Assembly (NCBI GenBank): GCA_032052615.1
Contig: DAMBWF010000004.1
Location: forward strand, 124,001 to 188,000
DNA length: 64,000 bases
Reading direction: 5' to 3'
Source of the DNA: Pseudomonas_T sp032052615
GTDB taxonomy: Bacteria > Pseudomonadota > Gammaproteobacteria > Pseudomonadales > Pseudomonadaceae
Shown here in pieces: positions 56,982 to 64,000 of this stretch. The first letter of the stretch is position 1; every line of letters begins with the position of its first letter. A program made the translations under genes and the position numbers. The notes under the pieces are model-generated. The model had not been told where the DNA came from and searched no databases. It saw nothing but the letters and a program-made list of their open reading frames with translations.

Positions 56982-57827
56982 ATGACCTTGGAAATCGTTT
57001 CCAGCACCAAGAGCTTCGGTGGTTGGCACCGGCGCTATCGCCATCGCGCCCGCACCCTCGGGTGCGACATGGTGTTCGCCGTGTACCTGCCGCCCCAAGC
57101 GGAGCAGGGCCAGGCGCTGCCGGTGCTGTACTGGCTGTCGGGCCTGACCTGCACCGACGAGAACTTCATGCAGAAAGCCGGTGCCCAGCGCCTGGCCGCC
57201 GAGCTGGGCCTGATCCTCGTCGCCCCGGACACCAGCCCCCGGGGCGACGACGTGCCGGACGACCCCGAGGGCGCCTGGGACTTCGGCCTCGGCGCCGGTT
57301 TTTATCTCAATGCCACCCAAGAGCCCTGGGCGCGCCACTACCGCATGTACGACTACGTGGTGGAGGAACTGCCGGCACTGGTCGAGACTCATTTCCCCGC
57401 GACCGACCGGCGCGGTGTCGCCGGGCATTCCATGGGCGGCCACGGCGCGCTGGTCTGCGCCCTGAAGAACCCCGGCCGCTACCGCTCGGTCTCGGCCTTC
57501 GCGCCCATCGCCAATCCCTTGGACTGCCCCTGGGGCGAGAAGGCTTTTTCCCGTTACCTGGGCGAGGATCGCGCCCGGTGGCGGGAATGGGACGCCTGCG
57601 CGCTGATCGCGGAAGCCCGGGAAAGGCTGCCGATCCTGGTGGATCAGGGTGATCGCGACGATTTCCTGGCGACCCAGCTCAAGCCCGGCGCACTGGAAGC
57701 CGCGGCCCGGGCGGCCGGCCACCCACTGACCCTGCGCATGCAGCCGGGTTACGACCATAGCTACTCCTTCGTCGCCAGCTTCATCGACGACCATCTGCGG
57801 CACCATGCCGAGGCGCTGGCGGGGTAG
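56982..57827 (+). CDS. fghA: S-formylglutathione hydrolase
   Basis: FghA splits S-formylglutathione to formate and glutathione, completing formaldehyde detoxification. The 281-residue esterase D-family alpha/beta hydrolase has nucleophile S150 in AGHSMGGHGAL, the family stretch YWLSGLTCTDENF near residue 49, and the catalytic histidine in the C-terminal QPGYDHSYSF segment. The ATG at 56982 is fixed by homology. It is paired with adhC as in many proteobacteria. Confidence 0.95.
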   Translation: MTLEIVSSTKSFGGWHRRYRHRARTLGCDMVFAVYLPPQAEQGQALPVLYWLSGLTCTDENFMQKAGAQRLAAELGLILVAPDTSPRGDDVPDDPEGAWDFGLGAGFYLNATQEPWARHYRMYDYVVEELPALVETHFPATDRRGVAGHSMGGHGALVCALKNPGRYRSVSAFAPIANPLDCPWGEKAFSRYLGEDRARWREWDACALIAEARERLPILVDQGDRDDFLATQLKPGALEAAARAAGHPLTLRMQPGYDHSYSFVASFIDDHLRHHAEALAG

Positions 57828-58122
57828 CGCTGAAAAGGCGCGAGGGGGCGTTCGCTCTGGCTTGGCGTGGGCCCTTGTGCCATCGGGCATCCGGGGCCCG
57901 GTTCGCCGGGCGAGGCCAGTAAGAAAGAAGCCGCAATTGGATTTGGAGCAGGCGTCTGGCGCGCCGGAACGTCGCCTTGGCATGCGGAAGGCACCGATGC
58001 GCTTGGAGATGCCGCAGACCCGGCGGGAACGAGGGCCCGCCTGCCCTCGACGAGACGCTTTATCCGCAGCGGGGAAGCCTTTCGGTTAGAATCCCGGGCT
58101 GTCTTCTCAGGGCGTTCTGACC

Positions 58123-58596
58123 ATGCGTATCGGCCACGGCTACGATGTGCACCGTTTCGGCGAGGGCGATTTCATTACCCTCGGCGGGGTGCGGATTCCC
58201 CACAAATACGGGCTGATCGCCCATTCCGATGGCGACGTGCTGCTCCATGCGCTGGCCGACGCCTTGCTCGGGGCCGCCGCCCTGGGCGACATCGGCCGGC
58301 ATTTTCCCGACACCGACCCCACGTTCAAGGGGGCCGACAGCCGCGCCCTGCTGCGGCATGTCGTGGGCTTGGTCAGTGCGTGTGGGTGGCGGGTCGGCAA
58401 TGTAGACGCCACTGTCGTCGCTCAGGCGCCGAAGATGGCGCCGCACATCGAGACCATGCGCGGCTTCATCGCCGCCGACCTGGCGGTCGAGCTGGGGCAG
58501 GTCAACGTCAAGGCGACCACCACCGAGCGACTGGGCTTCACCGGACGCGAGGAGGGCATCGCCGTGCATGCGGTGGCCCTGCTGCTGCCAGCATGA
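58123..58596 (+). CDS. ispF: 2-C-methyl-D-erythritol 2,4-cyclodiphosphate synthase
   Basis: IspF cyclises CDP-methylerythritol 2-phosphate in the MEP pathway. The 157-residue protein has zinc ligands D8, H10 and H42 and the signature SDGDVLLHALADALLGA. The 295-base gap upstream (57828-58122) has no gene that I can recognise; TAGAAT at 58087-58092 may be a -10 element, without a good -35. Its stop overlaps truD by four bases (ATGA). Confidence 0.96.
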   Translation: MRIGHGYDVHRFGEGDFITLGGVRIPHKYGLIAHSDGDVLLHALADALLGAAALGDIGRHFPDTDPTFKGADSRALLRHVVGLVSACGWRVGNVDATVVAQAPKMAPHIETMRGFIAADLAVELGQVNVKATTTERLGFTGREEGIAVHAVALLLPA

Positions 58597-59651
58597 CCGA
58601 GTCGGAACTGCTCGGCCCGCGCGCCCATGGCGAGCCCGTGGCCCACGCCGTGCTCAAGGCCAGCGCGGAGGACTTCCAGGTCGACGAGGTGTTGGATATC
58701 CCGCTGAGCGGCAGCGGCGAGCACCTCTGGCTGTGGGTCGAGAAGCGCGAACTGAACACCGAGGAGGCGGCCCGCCGCTTGGCCCGGGCCGCCGGGGTGC
58801 CGTTGCGTACCGTCAGCTACGCGGGCTTGAAGGACCGCCAGGCCCTCACGCGCCAGTGGTTCAGCTTGCACCTGCCGGGCAAGGCCGACCCCGTCCTGGA
58901 CGCGGCCGAGGATGATCGCCTGCGTATCCTCGAACGTGTACGTCATGTGCGAAAGCTGCAGCGAGGCGCCCATTCCGCCAACGGTTTCACCTTGCGCCTG
59001 ACCGGACTGCGGGGCGAGCGCGCGGCCCTGGATGCCCGCCTGCAACGCATCGCCGAGCGTGGCGTGCCCAATTACTTCGGTCTGCAGCGCTTCGGCTTCC
59101 AGGGGGGCAATCTCCACGATGCCCGTTCGTACGCCGCGCGCGGCGAGTTGCCGGTCCCGCGCAACCAGCGCTCGCGGTTGCTCTCGACCGCCCGGAGCTA
59201 CCTGTTCAACCGGTTGCTGGCGGAGCGGGTCGCGGCCGGCAACTGGGATCGGGCCCGGGTGGGAGACCTGCTGGCGTTCACCGATAGCCGCAGCTTCTTC
59301 ATGGCCGGCGAGGCGGAGTGCGAGGACCCGCGCCTGGCACGCCTCGACCTGCACCCCACCGGCCCCCTCTGGGGGCGCGGCGCTTCGCCGGCGGGCGAAG
59401 CCACCCACGGGCTGGAGCAGGCGCTGGCCGAGGCCGAGCCGGCGCTCGCGGGCTGGCTGGCGGACGCCGGCCTGGAGCAGGAACGGCGCATTCTGCGCCT
59501 CCCCATCGGCAGGCTGACGTGGCATTATCCCGGGCTCGATATTCTGCAACTGGAATTCGTCCTGCCGGCCGGTTGCTTCGCCACCGCCGTGGTGCGCGAA
59601 ATCGCGGACCTGCTGCCGGCCGAGTCGATGGATAACCCATGCGTATTCTGA
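58593..59651 (+). CDS. truD: tRNA pseudouridine(13) synthase
   Basis: TruD isomerises U13 of tRNA(Glu) to pseudouridine. The 352-residue protein has the catalytic D81 in YAGLKDRQALTRQWF, the HSANGFTLRL region, and the NYFGLQRFG motif near residue 156. The ATG at 58593 overlaps ispF by four bases; longer in-frame upstream sequence belongs to the ispF region in another frame. Its 3' end overlaps surE by 13 bases. Confidence 0.95.
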   Translation: MTESELLGPRAHGEPVAHAVLKASAEDFQVDEVLDIPLSGSGEHLWLWVEKRELNTEEAARRLARAAGVPLRTVSYAGLKDRQALTRQWFSLHLPGKADPVLDAAEDDRLRILERVRHVRKLQRGAHSANGFTLRLTGLRGERAALDARLQRIAERGVPNYFGLQRFGFQGGNLHDARSYAARGELPVPRNQRSRLLSTARSYLFNRLLAERVAAGNWDRARVGDLLAFTDSRSFFMAGEAECEDPRLARLDLHPTGPLWGRGASPAGEATHGLEQALAEAEPALAGWLADAGLEQERRILRLPIGRLTWHYPGLDILQLEFVLPAGCFATAVVREIADLLPAESMDNPCVF

Positions 59652-60388
59652 TCGCCAACGACGACGGGGTGAACGCGCCCGGCCTCGCCGCGCTTTACGA
59701 CGCGCTGGCCGAGGACAACGACTGTGTCGTGATCGCTCCCGATCAGGACCGGAGCGGCGCGAGCAGTTCGCTCACCCTCGACCGTCCCCTGTATCCCCAC
59801 TCCCTGGCCAACGGGTTCATCAGCGTGGACGGCACGCCGACCGACTGCGTGCACCTGGGCATCAACGCCCTGCTCGACCCGGCCCCGGACATGGTGGTAT
59901 CGGGCATCAACCTGGGCGCCAACCTGGGCGACGACGTGCTGTATTCCGGCACGGTGGCCGCCGCCCTGGAGGGGCGCTTCCTCGGTCGCACGGCCTTCGC
60001 CTTCTCCCTGCTCTCGCGGCAGACCGATAACCTCGCCACGGCCGCTTATTTCGCCCGCAAGCTGGTGGCGGCCCACGACCGGCTGGACCTGCCGCCGCGC
60101 ACGGTGCTCAACGTCAACGTGCCGAATTTGCCATTGGAAAACATTCGGGGCCTCCAGTTGACCCGCCTCGGCCATCGCGCCCGGGCCGCCCAGCCGGCCA
60201 CCCTGGTGAATCCGCGCGGCAAGCGGGGGTACTGGATTTCCGCCGCAGGCGATGCGGAAGACGCGGGCCCCGGAACCGACTTCCATGCCGTCTTGCAAGG
60301 CTATGTGTCGATTACCCCGCTGAAACTGGATCGGACGTACAACGAGGCATTTCCTCGCCTCGATGGCTGGCTGGAGGGCCTGCTTTGA
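59639..60388 (+). CDS. surE: 5'/3'-nucleotidase SurE
   Basis: SurE is a metal-dependent nucleoside monophosphate phosphatase linked to stationary-phase survival. The 249-residue protein begins RILIANDDGVNAPG with metal ligands D8 and D9, then DQDRSGASSSLTL with S39-region ligands, and SGINLGANLGDDVLYSGTVAAA. It overlaps truD by 13 bases and pcm by one base, part of the conserved truD-surE-pcm-nlpD-rpoS cluster. Confidence 0.96.
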   Translation: MRILIANDDGVNAPGLAALYDALAEDNDCVVIAPDQDRSGASSSLTLDRPLYPHSLANGFISVDGTPTDCVHLGINALLDPAPDMVVSGINLGANLGDDVLYSGTVAAALEGRFLGRTAFAFSLLSRQTDNLATAAYFARKLVAAHDRLDLPPRTVLNVNVPNLPLENIRGLQLTRLGHRARAAQPATLVNPRGKRGYWISAAGDAEDAGPGTDFHAVLQGYVSITPLKLDRTYNEAFPRLDGWLEGLL

Positions 60389-61065
60389 TGGCGCGTGAAA
60401 AGGAGCTTTTGCTGCGTGGCGGGATCGGCATGACCTCGCAACGGACCCGGGAGCGCCTGATCGAGCGCCTCTACGACGAGGGCTTGTCCAATGCGCGGGT
60501 ACTGGAAGTGATCCGCCGGACCCCCCGGCATCTCTTCGTTGACGAAGCGCTCGCCCATCGCGCCTATGAAGACACCGCGCTGCCCATCGGCCATAACCAG
60601 ACCATTTCCCAGCCTTATATCGTCGGGCGCATGACCGAACTGCTGCTGGCGGCCGGCCCGCTGGACAAGGTCATGGAGATCGGCACTGGCTCGGGTTACC
60701 AGACCGCCGTCCTGGCCCAGTTGGTCGAGCGTGTCTTTTCCGTCGAGAGAATCCAGGGCCTGCAGGATCGAGCCAAGGAGCGGCTGGCGGAGTTGAAGCT
60801 GCGCAATGTGGTCTTCCGCTGGGGGGATGGCTGGGAAGGCTGGCCGGCGCTGGCGCCCTACAACGGCATCATCGTCACCGCCGCCGCCACCCAGGTACCC
60901 CAGGCACTGCTGGACCAGTTGGCTCCTGGCGGGCGCCTGGTGATCCCGGTGGGCGAGAGTGACGTCCAGCAATTGATGCTGATCGTGCGGGAGGGCGACG
61001 GTTTTTCCCGGCACGTTCTCGATGCGGTCCGTTTCGTGCCGTTGCTCAACGGTCCATTGGCCTGA
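60388..61065 (+). CDS. pcm: Protein-L-isoaspartate O-methyltransferase
   Basis: Pcm methylates isoaspartyl residues to start repair of aged proteins. From the ATG at 60388 it has 225 residues. The SAM-binding motif VMEIGTGSGYQTAVLAQL and the ALPIGHNQTISQPYIV segment are present. The start is uncertain: 60388 has GGAGGG nine bases upstream and overlaps the surE stop by one base, whereas the ATG at 60430 (MTSQRTRERLIERL) gives the 211-residue form known from P. aeruginosa. Confidence 0.94.
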   Translation: MAREKELLLRGGIGMTSQRTRERLIERLYDEGLSNARVLEVIRRTPRHLFVDEALAHRAYEDTALPIGHNQTISQPYIVGRMTELLLAAGPLDKVMEIGTGSGYQTAVLAQLVERVFSVERIQGLQDRAKERLAELKLRNVVFRWGDGWEGWPALAPYNGIIVTAAATQVPQALLDQLAPGGRLVIPVGESDVQQLMLIVREGDGFSRHVLDAVRFVPLLNGPLA

Positions 61066-61165
61066 GTTTTTTGCCGAGGTCGAGGTCTAGATCGCTGGCC
61101 TCCACTGGCGAGGCGGCGGTTTTCCGGCAGAATACAGTGCATTCAGTCAACGAAAGGGGAGAGGC

Positions 61166-62053
61166 GTGAGCCTGACGGCCATTCGGCAGAGTTTTCATAT
61201 CGGCGCGCCTGGGTTTCCCCTGTTGTTGGCCTTCGTACTCAGTGGCCTGCTCGCCGGCTGCAGCAGCAAGCCACGCGACGGCGTGCAGATCGTCGACCGC
61301 AACGGCAATCCCGTGCAGAAGCGCACGCCGATCACCACCGGCCAGCATGTGGTACAGCGGAGCGAGACCCTGTACTCCATCGCGTTTCGCTATGGCTGGG
61401 ACTGGAAGGAGCTGGCCGCTTTCAATCGCATACCCGCGCCCTACGTCATCCGCCCGGGACAACGGATCCGCTTCGGCAACGGCTCCGCCACGACCGACAC
61501 CCGCGTCGCGACCGTGCCCGCGTCCACGCCGGCGACGACGTCCTCGAAGGGAGCCTCCAAGTCCTCGTCCACCACCGTCACGGTCACGACCATCCCGGTC
61601 ACCAAGGACGAGCCGAGCCAGCCCGCTACCCCGAGCACCACTTCGCCGACCCCCGTTCCCGCCAGCCCGGGAGCCCGCTCGGCGAGCGGCTGGGCGTGGC
61701 CGGCAAGCGGTCTATTGATCGGTCGTTTCTCCTCAAACGGGAGTTTGAATAAAGGCATTGATATCGCCGGGGAATTAGGACAGCCTGTTTTAGCTGCGTC
61801 AGATGGGACGGTGGTGTACGCCGGGAGCGGTTTGCGGGGCTACGGCGAGCTGATCATCATCAAGCACAGCGATACCTACGTTAGCGCCTATGGACACAAC
61901 CGTAGATTGCTGGTGAAGGAGGGACAGCAGGTCAAGGCCGGGCAGACCATTGCCGAAATGGGATCCACGGGCGCAGACCGGGTGAAACTTCACTTTGAGA
62001 TTCGCCGCCAGGGTAAGCCTGTAGATCCTTTGCAATATCTGCCGCGACGTTGA
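61166..62053 (+). CDS. nlpD: Lipoprotein NlpD with LysM and degenerate M23 domain
   Basis: NlpD is an envelope protein that activates the cell-separation amidase AmiC. The 295-residue precursor starts with GTG behind AAAGGGGAGAGG and has a lipobox ending at C32 (LSGLLAGCSS). A LysM peptidoglycan-binding domain (HVVQRSETLYSIAFRYGW to VIRPGQRI, about residues 52-97), a Ser/Thr/Pro-rich linker (about 105-175) and a C-terminal LytM/M23 domain follow. The first zinc-ligand histidine of M23 peptidases is replaced (LNKGIDIAG), as in other NlpD-type activators, so it should be non-hydrolytic. In pseudomonads the main rpoS promoter lies inside this gene. Confidence 0.94.
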   Translation: MSLTAIRQSFHIGAPGFPLLLAFVLSGLLAGCSSKPRDGVQIVDRNGNPVQKRTPITTGQHVVQRSETLYSIAFRYGWDWKELAAFNRIPAPYVIRPGQRIRFGNGSATTDTRVATVPASTPATTSSKGASKSSSTTVTVTTIPVTKDEPSQPATPSTTSPTPVPASPGARSASGWAWPASGLLIGRFSSNGSLNKGIDIAGELGQPVLAASDGTVVYAGSGLRGYGELIIIKHSDTYVSAYGHNRRLLVKEGQQVKAGQTIAEMGSTGADRVKLHFEIRRQGKPVDPLQYLPRR

Positions 62054-62148
62054 TCCGCGGCTCAGCCGTCACCCCTACGTGGGAGGACTGGCTCAGGGGA
62101 ACCAAGGAAAGGCTCCCACCGGGCTTGTTGTCGAACTCAGCACGGGAC

Positions 62149-62156
62149 AATAACAA
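62149..62156 (+). promoter_or_regulatory. AAnAAnAA (Hfq/Crc-type) motif at the rpoS start codon
   Basis: AATAACAA matches AAnAAnAA exactly. It lies between a weak Shine-Dalgarno (CGGGA, 62143-62147) and the rpoS ATG, whose A is its last base. This is the arrangement expected for direct Hfq/Crc control of translation, and the weak ribosome binding site suggests translation is limiting. The regulatory role is inferred. Confidence 0.45.
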
Positions 62157-63154
62157 TGGCACTCGACAAAGAAGCGCCGGGGTTTGACGTCGACGATGAA
62201 ATGCTCCTCATGGAGCCCGATATCGTCATGGACGAGGGATTGAATGAGGAAGTCTTTCCTCCGGCAACCAAATCCAAGGGCGCTAACTCGCTCAAGCAGC
62301 ACAAGTACATCGACTACACGCGCGCACTCGACGCAACACAGCTTTATCTCAACGAAATCGGTTTTTCCCCCCTCCTGACCCCCGACGAGGAAGTGCACTT
62401 CGCACGCCTGGCGCAGAAAGGCGACCCGGCGGGCCGCAAGCGCATGATCGAAAGCAACCTGCGGCTGGTGGTGAAGATCGCTCGGCGCTACGTCAACCGT
62501 GGATTATCGTTGCTCGACCTGATCGAGGAAGGCAACCTCGGCCTGATCCGCGCGGTGGAGAAATTCGACCCGGAACGCGGCTTCCGTTTCTCCACCTATG
62601 CCACTTGGTGGATTCGCCAGACCATCGAACGGGCCATCATGAATCAGACGCGGACGATCCGTCTGCCGATCCATGTGGTCAAGGAGCTCAATGTCTACCT
62701 GCGGGCGGCTCGGGAGCTGACGCAGAAACTCGACCACGAGCCTTCCGCCGAGGAAATCGCCAACCTCTTGGAAAAGCCCGTCGAGGAGGTCAAGCGCATG
62801 CTGGGCCTCAACGAGCGGGTTACCTCCGTGGACGTCTCCCTGGGGCCGGACTCCGACAAGACCCTGTTGGATACCTTGACCGACGACAGGCCGACCGACC
62901 CTTGCGAGCTTCTTCAGGACGACGACCTCAGCCAGAGCATCGATATATGGCTTTCCGAGCTGACCGATAAGCAGCGCGAAGTGGTGGTACGGCGTTTCGG
63001 GCTGCGAGGCCATGAAAGCTGTACGTTGGAAGAGGTGGGCCAGGAAATAGGGCTGACCCGGGAGCGGGTCCGTCAGATTCAAGTAGAGGCGCTCAAGCGC
63101 CTGCGCGAGATTCTGGAGAAGAATGGGCTATCCAGTGACGCGCTCTTCCAGTGA
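62156..63154 (+). CDS. rpoS: RNA polymerase sigma factor RpoS
   Basis: RpoS directs stationary-phase and general-stress transcription. The 332-residue sigma-70 family protein has region 1.2 (DATQLYLNEIGFSPLLTPDE), region 2 (FRFSTYATWWIRQTIERAIM, about residues 141-160), region 3 and region 4.2 with the helix-turn-helix TLEEVGQEIGLTRERVRQIQ near the C terminus. It lies 102 bases after nlpD and is followed by its terminator, then rsmZ, the Pseudomonas arrangement. A CA-type motif overlaps its start codon. Confidence 0.98.
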   Translation: MALDKEAPGFDVDDEMLLMEPDIVMDEGLNEEVFPPATKSKGANSLKQHKYIDYTRALDATQLYLNEIGFSPLLTPDEEVHFARLAQKGDPAGRKRMIESNLRLVVKIARRYVNRGLSLLDLIEEGNLGLIRAVEKFDPERGFRFSTYATWWIRQTIERAIMNQTRTIRLPIHVVKELNVYLRAARELTQKLDHEPSAEEIANLLEKPVEEVKRMLGLNERVTSVDVSLGPDSDKTLLDTLTDDRPTDPCELLQDDDLSQSIDIWLSELTDKQREVVVRRFGLRGHESCTLEEVGQEIGLTRERVRQIQVEALKRLREILEKNGLSSDALFQ

Positions 63155-63170
63155 GTCCCTATGCTTCCAG

Positions 63171-63197
63171 AAACCCGGCCTTGGCCGGGTTTCTTTT
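63171..63197 (+). terminator. Rho-independent terminator after rpoS
   Basis: AAACCCGGCC and GGCCGGGTTT form a ten-base-pair stem around a two-base loop, followed by CTTTTT, 16 bases after the rpoS stop codon. Confidence 0.92.
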
Positions 63198-63256
63198 TGG
63201 GCGGCTGAAACCCAAGGCTCACACAATGAGCTCTTCGCCAGGTTTCCGGTCCAATC

Positions 63257-63274
63257 TGTAAGTCTTCACTTACG
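63257..63274 (+). promoter_or_regulatory. GacA-type upstream activating sequence of rsmZ
   Basis: TGTAAGTCTTCACTTACG fits the GacA box TGTAAG-N6-CTTACA with a single mismatch in the last base. Its centre is about 184 bases before the predicted rsmZ start, the distance known for rsm sRNA genes in Pseudomonas. A second half-site TGTAAG is at 63280-63285. It should make rsmZ dependent on phosphorylated GacA. Confidence 0.88.
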
Positions 63275-63412
63275 CAACCTGTAAGAAATGAGGTCGGGGA
63301 GGTCCTGTTCAATGCTCGTAAAACTTAAGTCATCAACTAAGTGATTGTTCTTGAAGGTGTAAAGTTCCATCATGACTGGGAGCGAGACCTTTGGAAGCGG
63401 AAGACTGGTCGC

Positions 63413-63440
63413 TTGTTCGGATTCGCCAGATCATTAATAT
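63413..63440 (+). promoter_or_regulatory. rsmZ core promoter
   Basis: TTGTTC (63413-63418) and TAATAT (63435-63440) are separated by 16 bases and end eight bases before the predicted first nucleotide of rsmZ. Each hexamer matches the sigma-70 consensus only partly, as expected for an activator-dependent promoter. Confidence 0.65.
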
Positions 63441-63448
63441 CGGTCCCG

Positions 63449-63578
63449 CGTACAGGGAATGACGCAGCCGGAAAGGAATCCGGTCAGGACGTCGCAGGAT
63501 GCGACTCATCAGGAAGATGAAAGGGAAAACAAGGAGTAGGGACAAAAGAGTGGGCGGGTAACACCGCCCCTTTTTTTT
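63449..63578 (+). ncRNA. rsmZ: RsmZ regulatory RNA
   Basis: RsmZ sequesters the translational repressor RsmA/CsrA and so relieves repression of secondary metabolism, biofilm and secretion genes. The RNA is predicted to start at CGTACAGGGA (63449) and end after its terminator near 63578, about 130 nucleotides. It contains eight GGA motifs, starting at 63456, 63475, 63487, 63497, 63512, 63524, 63533 and 63540. Several lie in small hairpin loops, for example between GTCGC and GCGAC (63491-63505). Location between rpoS and fdxA and the upstream GacA box agree with known Pseudomonas rsmZ. Confidence 0.93.
63552..63578 (+). terminator. Terminator of rsmZ
   Basis: GGGCGG (63552-63557) pairs with CCGCCC (63564-63569) and is followed, after one more C, by eight T residues. 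It defines the 3' end of RsmZ. Confidence 0.92.
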
Positions 63579-63587
63579 GCCCAAAAT

Positions 63588-63609
63588 AAAGCCCGCGTCA
63601 GCGGGCTTT
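63588..63609 (-). terminator. Terminator after fdxA
   Basis: AAAGCCCGC and GCGGGCTTT form a nine-base-pair stem around a four-base loop, 18 bases after the fdxA stop. On the minus strand it is followed by ATTTT. It converges with the rsmZ terminator, so read-through from either side is limited. Confidence 0.85.
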
Positions 63610-63627
63610 GTACATTCAGCGGGTCGA

Positions 63628-63951
63628 TCAGCGTTCGAGATATTTCAGTTTGTCCTTCACGCCATCCCACTCCTCGGCATCCGGCAGGGCTTCCTTTTTC
63701 TCGGTGATGTTGGGCCACACCTCGGCCAGATCGCGGTTGAGCTCGACGAATTCCTGCTGGTTATCCGGCACCTCGTCCTCGGAGAAGATGGCCTGGGCCG
63801 GGCACTCCGGTTCGCACAGCGCGCAATCGATGCATTCGTCGGGATGGATGACCAGGAAATTCGGGCCTTCGTAGAAGCAGTCCACCGGGCAGACTTCCAC
63901 GCAGTCGGTGTATTTGCACTTGATGCAGTTGTCGGTGACGACGAAGGTCAT
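63628..63951 (-). CDS. fdxA: Seven-iron ferredoxin FdxA ([3Fe-4S][4Fe-4S])
   Basis: This is a small electron carrier of 107 residues. The first cluster motif CIKCKYTDCVEVCPVDC (residues 9-25) and the second CIDCALCEPECP (residues 40-51) form the seven-iron ferredoxin pattern, with a C-terminal helical extension typical of FdxA in gammaproteobacteria. GAGAG-type ribosome binding bases precede the ATG at 63949-63951. It converges on rsmZ and probably follows mutS or another minus-strand gene beyond the window edge. Confidence 0.96.
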   Translation of the reverse strand: MTFVVTDNCIKCKYTDCVEVCPVDCFYEGPNFLVIHPDECIDCALCEPECPAQAIFSEDEVPDNQQEFVELNRDLAEVWPNITEKKEALPDAEEWDGVKDKLKYLER

Positions 63952-64000
63952 GGTTACTCTCTCTTCAGGCGGCGGCTGGAGGACCGTTTCACGAACGCCT

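Overview
The window looks like a chromosomal segment of a GC-rich Pseudomonas or close relative (Pseudomonadaceae, Gammaproteobacteria). The evidence is gene content and order: map-glnD-dapC, rpsB-tsf-pyrH-frr-uppS-cdsA-dxr-rseP-bamA-skp-lpxD-fabZ-lpxA-lpxB-rnhB-dnaE-accA-tilS-pyrG-kdsA-eno-ftsB-ispD, ispF-truD-surE-pcm-nlpD-rpoS, and an RsmZ-type sRNA between rpoS and fdxA. I cannot name a species from the sequence alone. No tRNA, rRNA, CRISPR array, insertion sequence or prophage was seen.

Layout. 1-2260 (-): 3'-incomplete plsB. 2590-3781 (+): di-haem cytochrome c peroxidase with an FNR/Anr-type box upstream and a strong terminator. 3965-8515 (+): four-gene ABC-type system (ATPase, permease, GldG-like protein, DUF4340 protein) of unknown substrate. 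8516-9008: cold-shock protein with a probable long leader. 9052-14166 (-): ndvB-like GH17/GT2 glucan synthase, then dapE-rlmA-small acidic protein. 14398-15213 (+): tcdA. 15313-19474 (-): yffB-like, dapD, csdA, csdE and a DUF72 gene. 19752-21990 (+): PLDc_N membrane peptide and a CPA1 Na+/H+ antiporter. 22003-26804 (-): map-glnD-dapC.

27059-49768 (+) is the large housekeeping block. It covers translation (rpsB, tsf, frr), UMP kinase, undecaprenyl-PP and phospholipid synthesis (uppS, cdsA), the MEP pathway (dxr), outer-membrane biogenesis (rseP, bamA, skp), lipid A synthesis (lpxD, fabZ, lpxA, lpxB), rnhB, dnaE, accA and tilS. It is interrupted only by one opposite-strand, visibly AT-richer gene (41576-43609). 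That gene encodes a GT-C membrane glycosyltransferase with a PA14-like domain and overlaps the 3' end of rnhB; it is the clearest accessory insertion. 49947-54977 (+): pyrG-kdsA, eno, ftsB-ispD. 54978-55786 is 0.8 kb in which I find no gene. 55787-57827 (+): glutathione-dependent formaldehyde oxidation (adhC/frmA, fghA). 58123-63154 (+): overlapping ispF-truD-surE-pcm, then nlpD and rpoS. 63155-64000: GacA box, rsmZ promoter, rsmZ, then fdxA (-).

The strongest regulatory observations are: the Gac/Rsm module (18-bp GacA site, promoter, sRNA with eight GGA motifs); the anaerobic box before the peroxidase; AAnAAnAA (Hfq/Crc-type) motifs lying exactly between Shine-Dalgarno and start codon of both eno and rpoS; a structured rpsB leader and an rpsB/tsf attenuator hairpin; and a long probable leader before the cold-shock gene. 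I did not find a wholly new defence or mobile system here. The least explained loci are the GldA/F/G-DUF4340 operon, the PA14/GT-C gene and the 0.8-kb geneless block.
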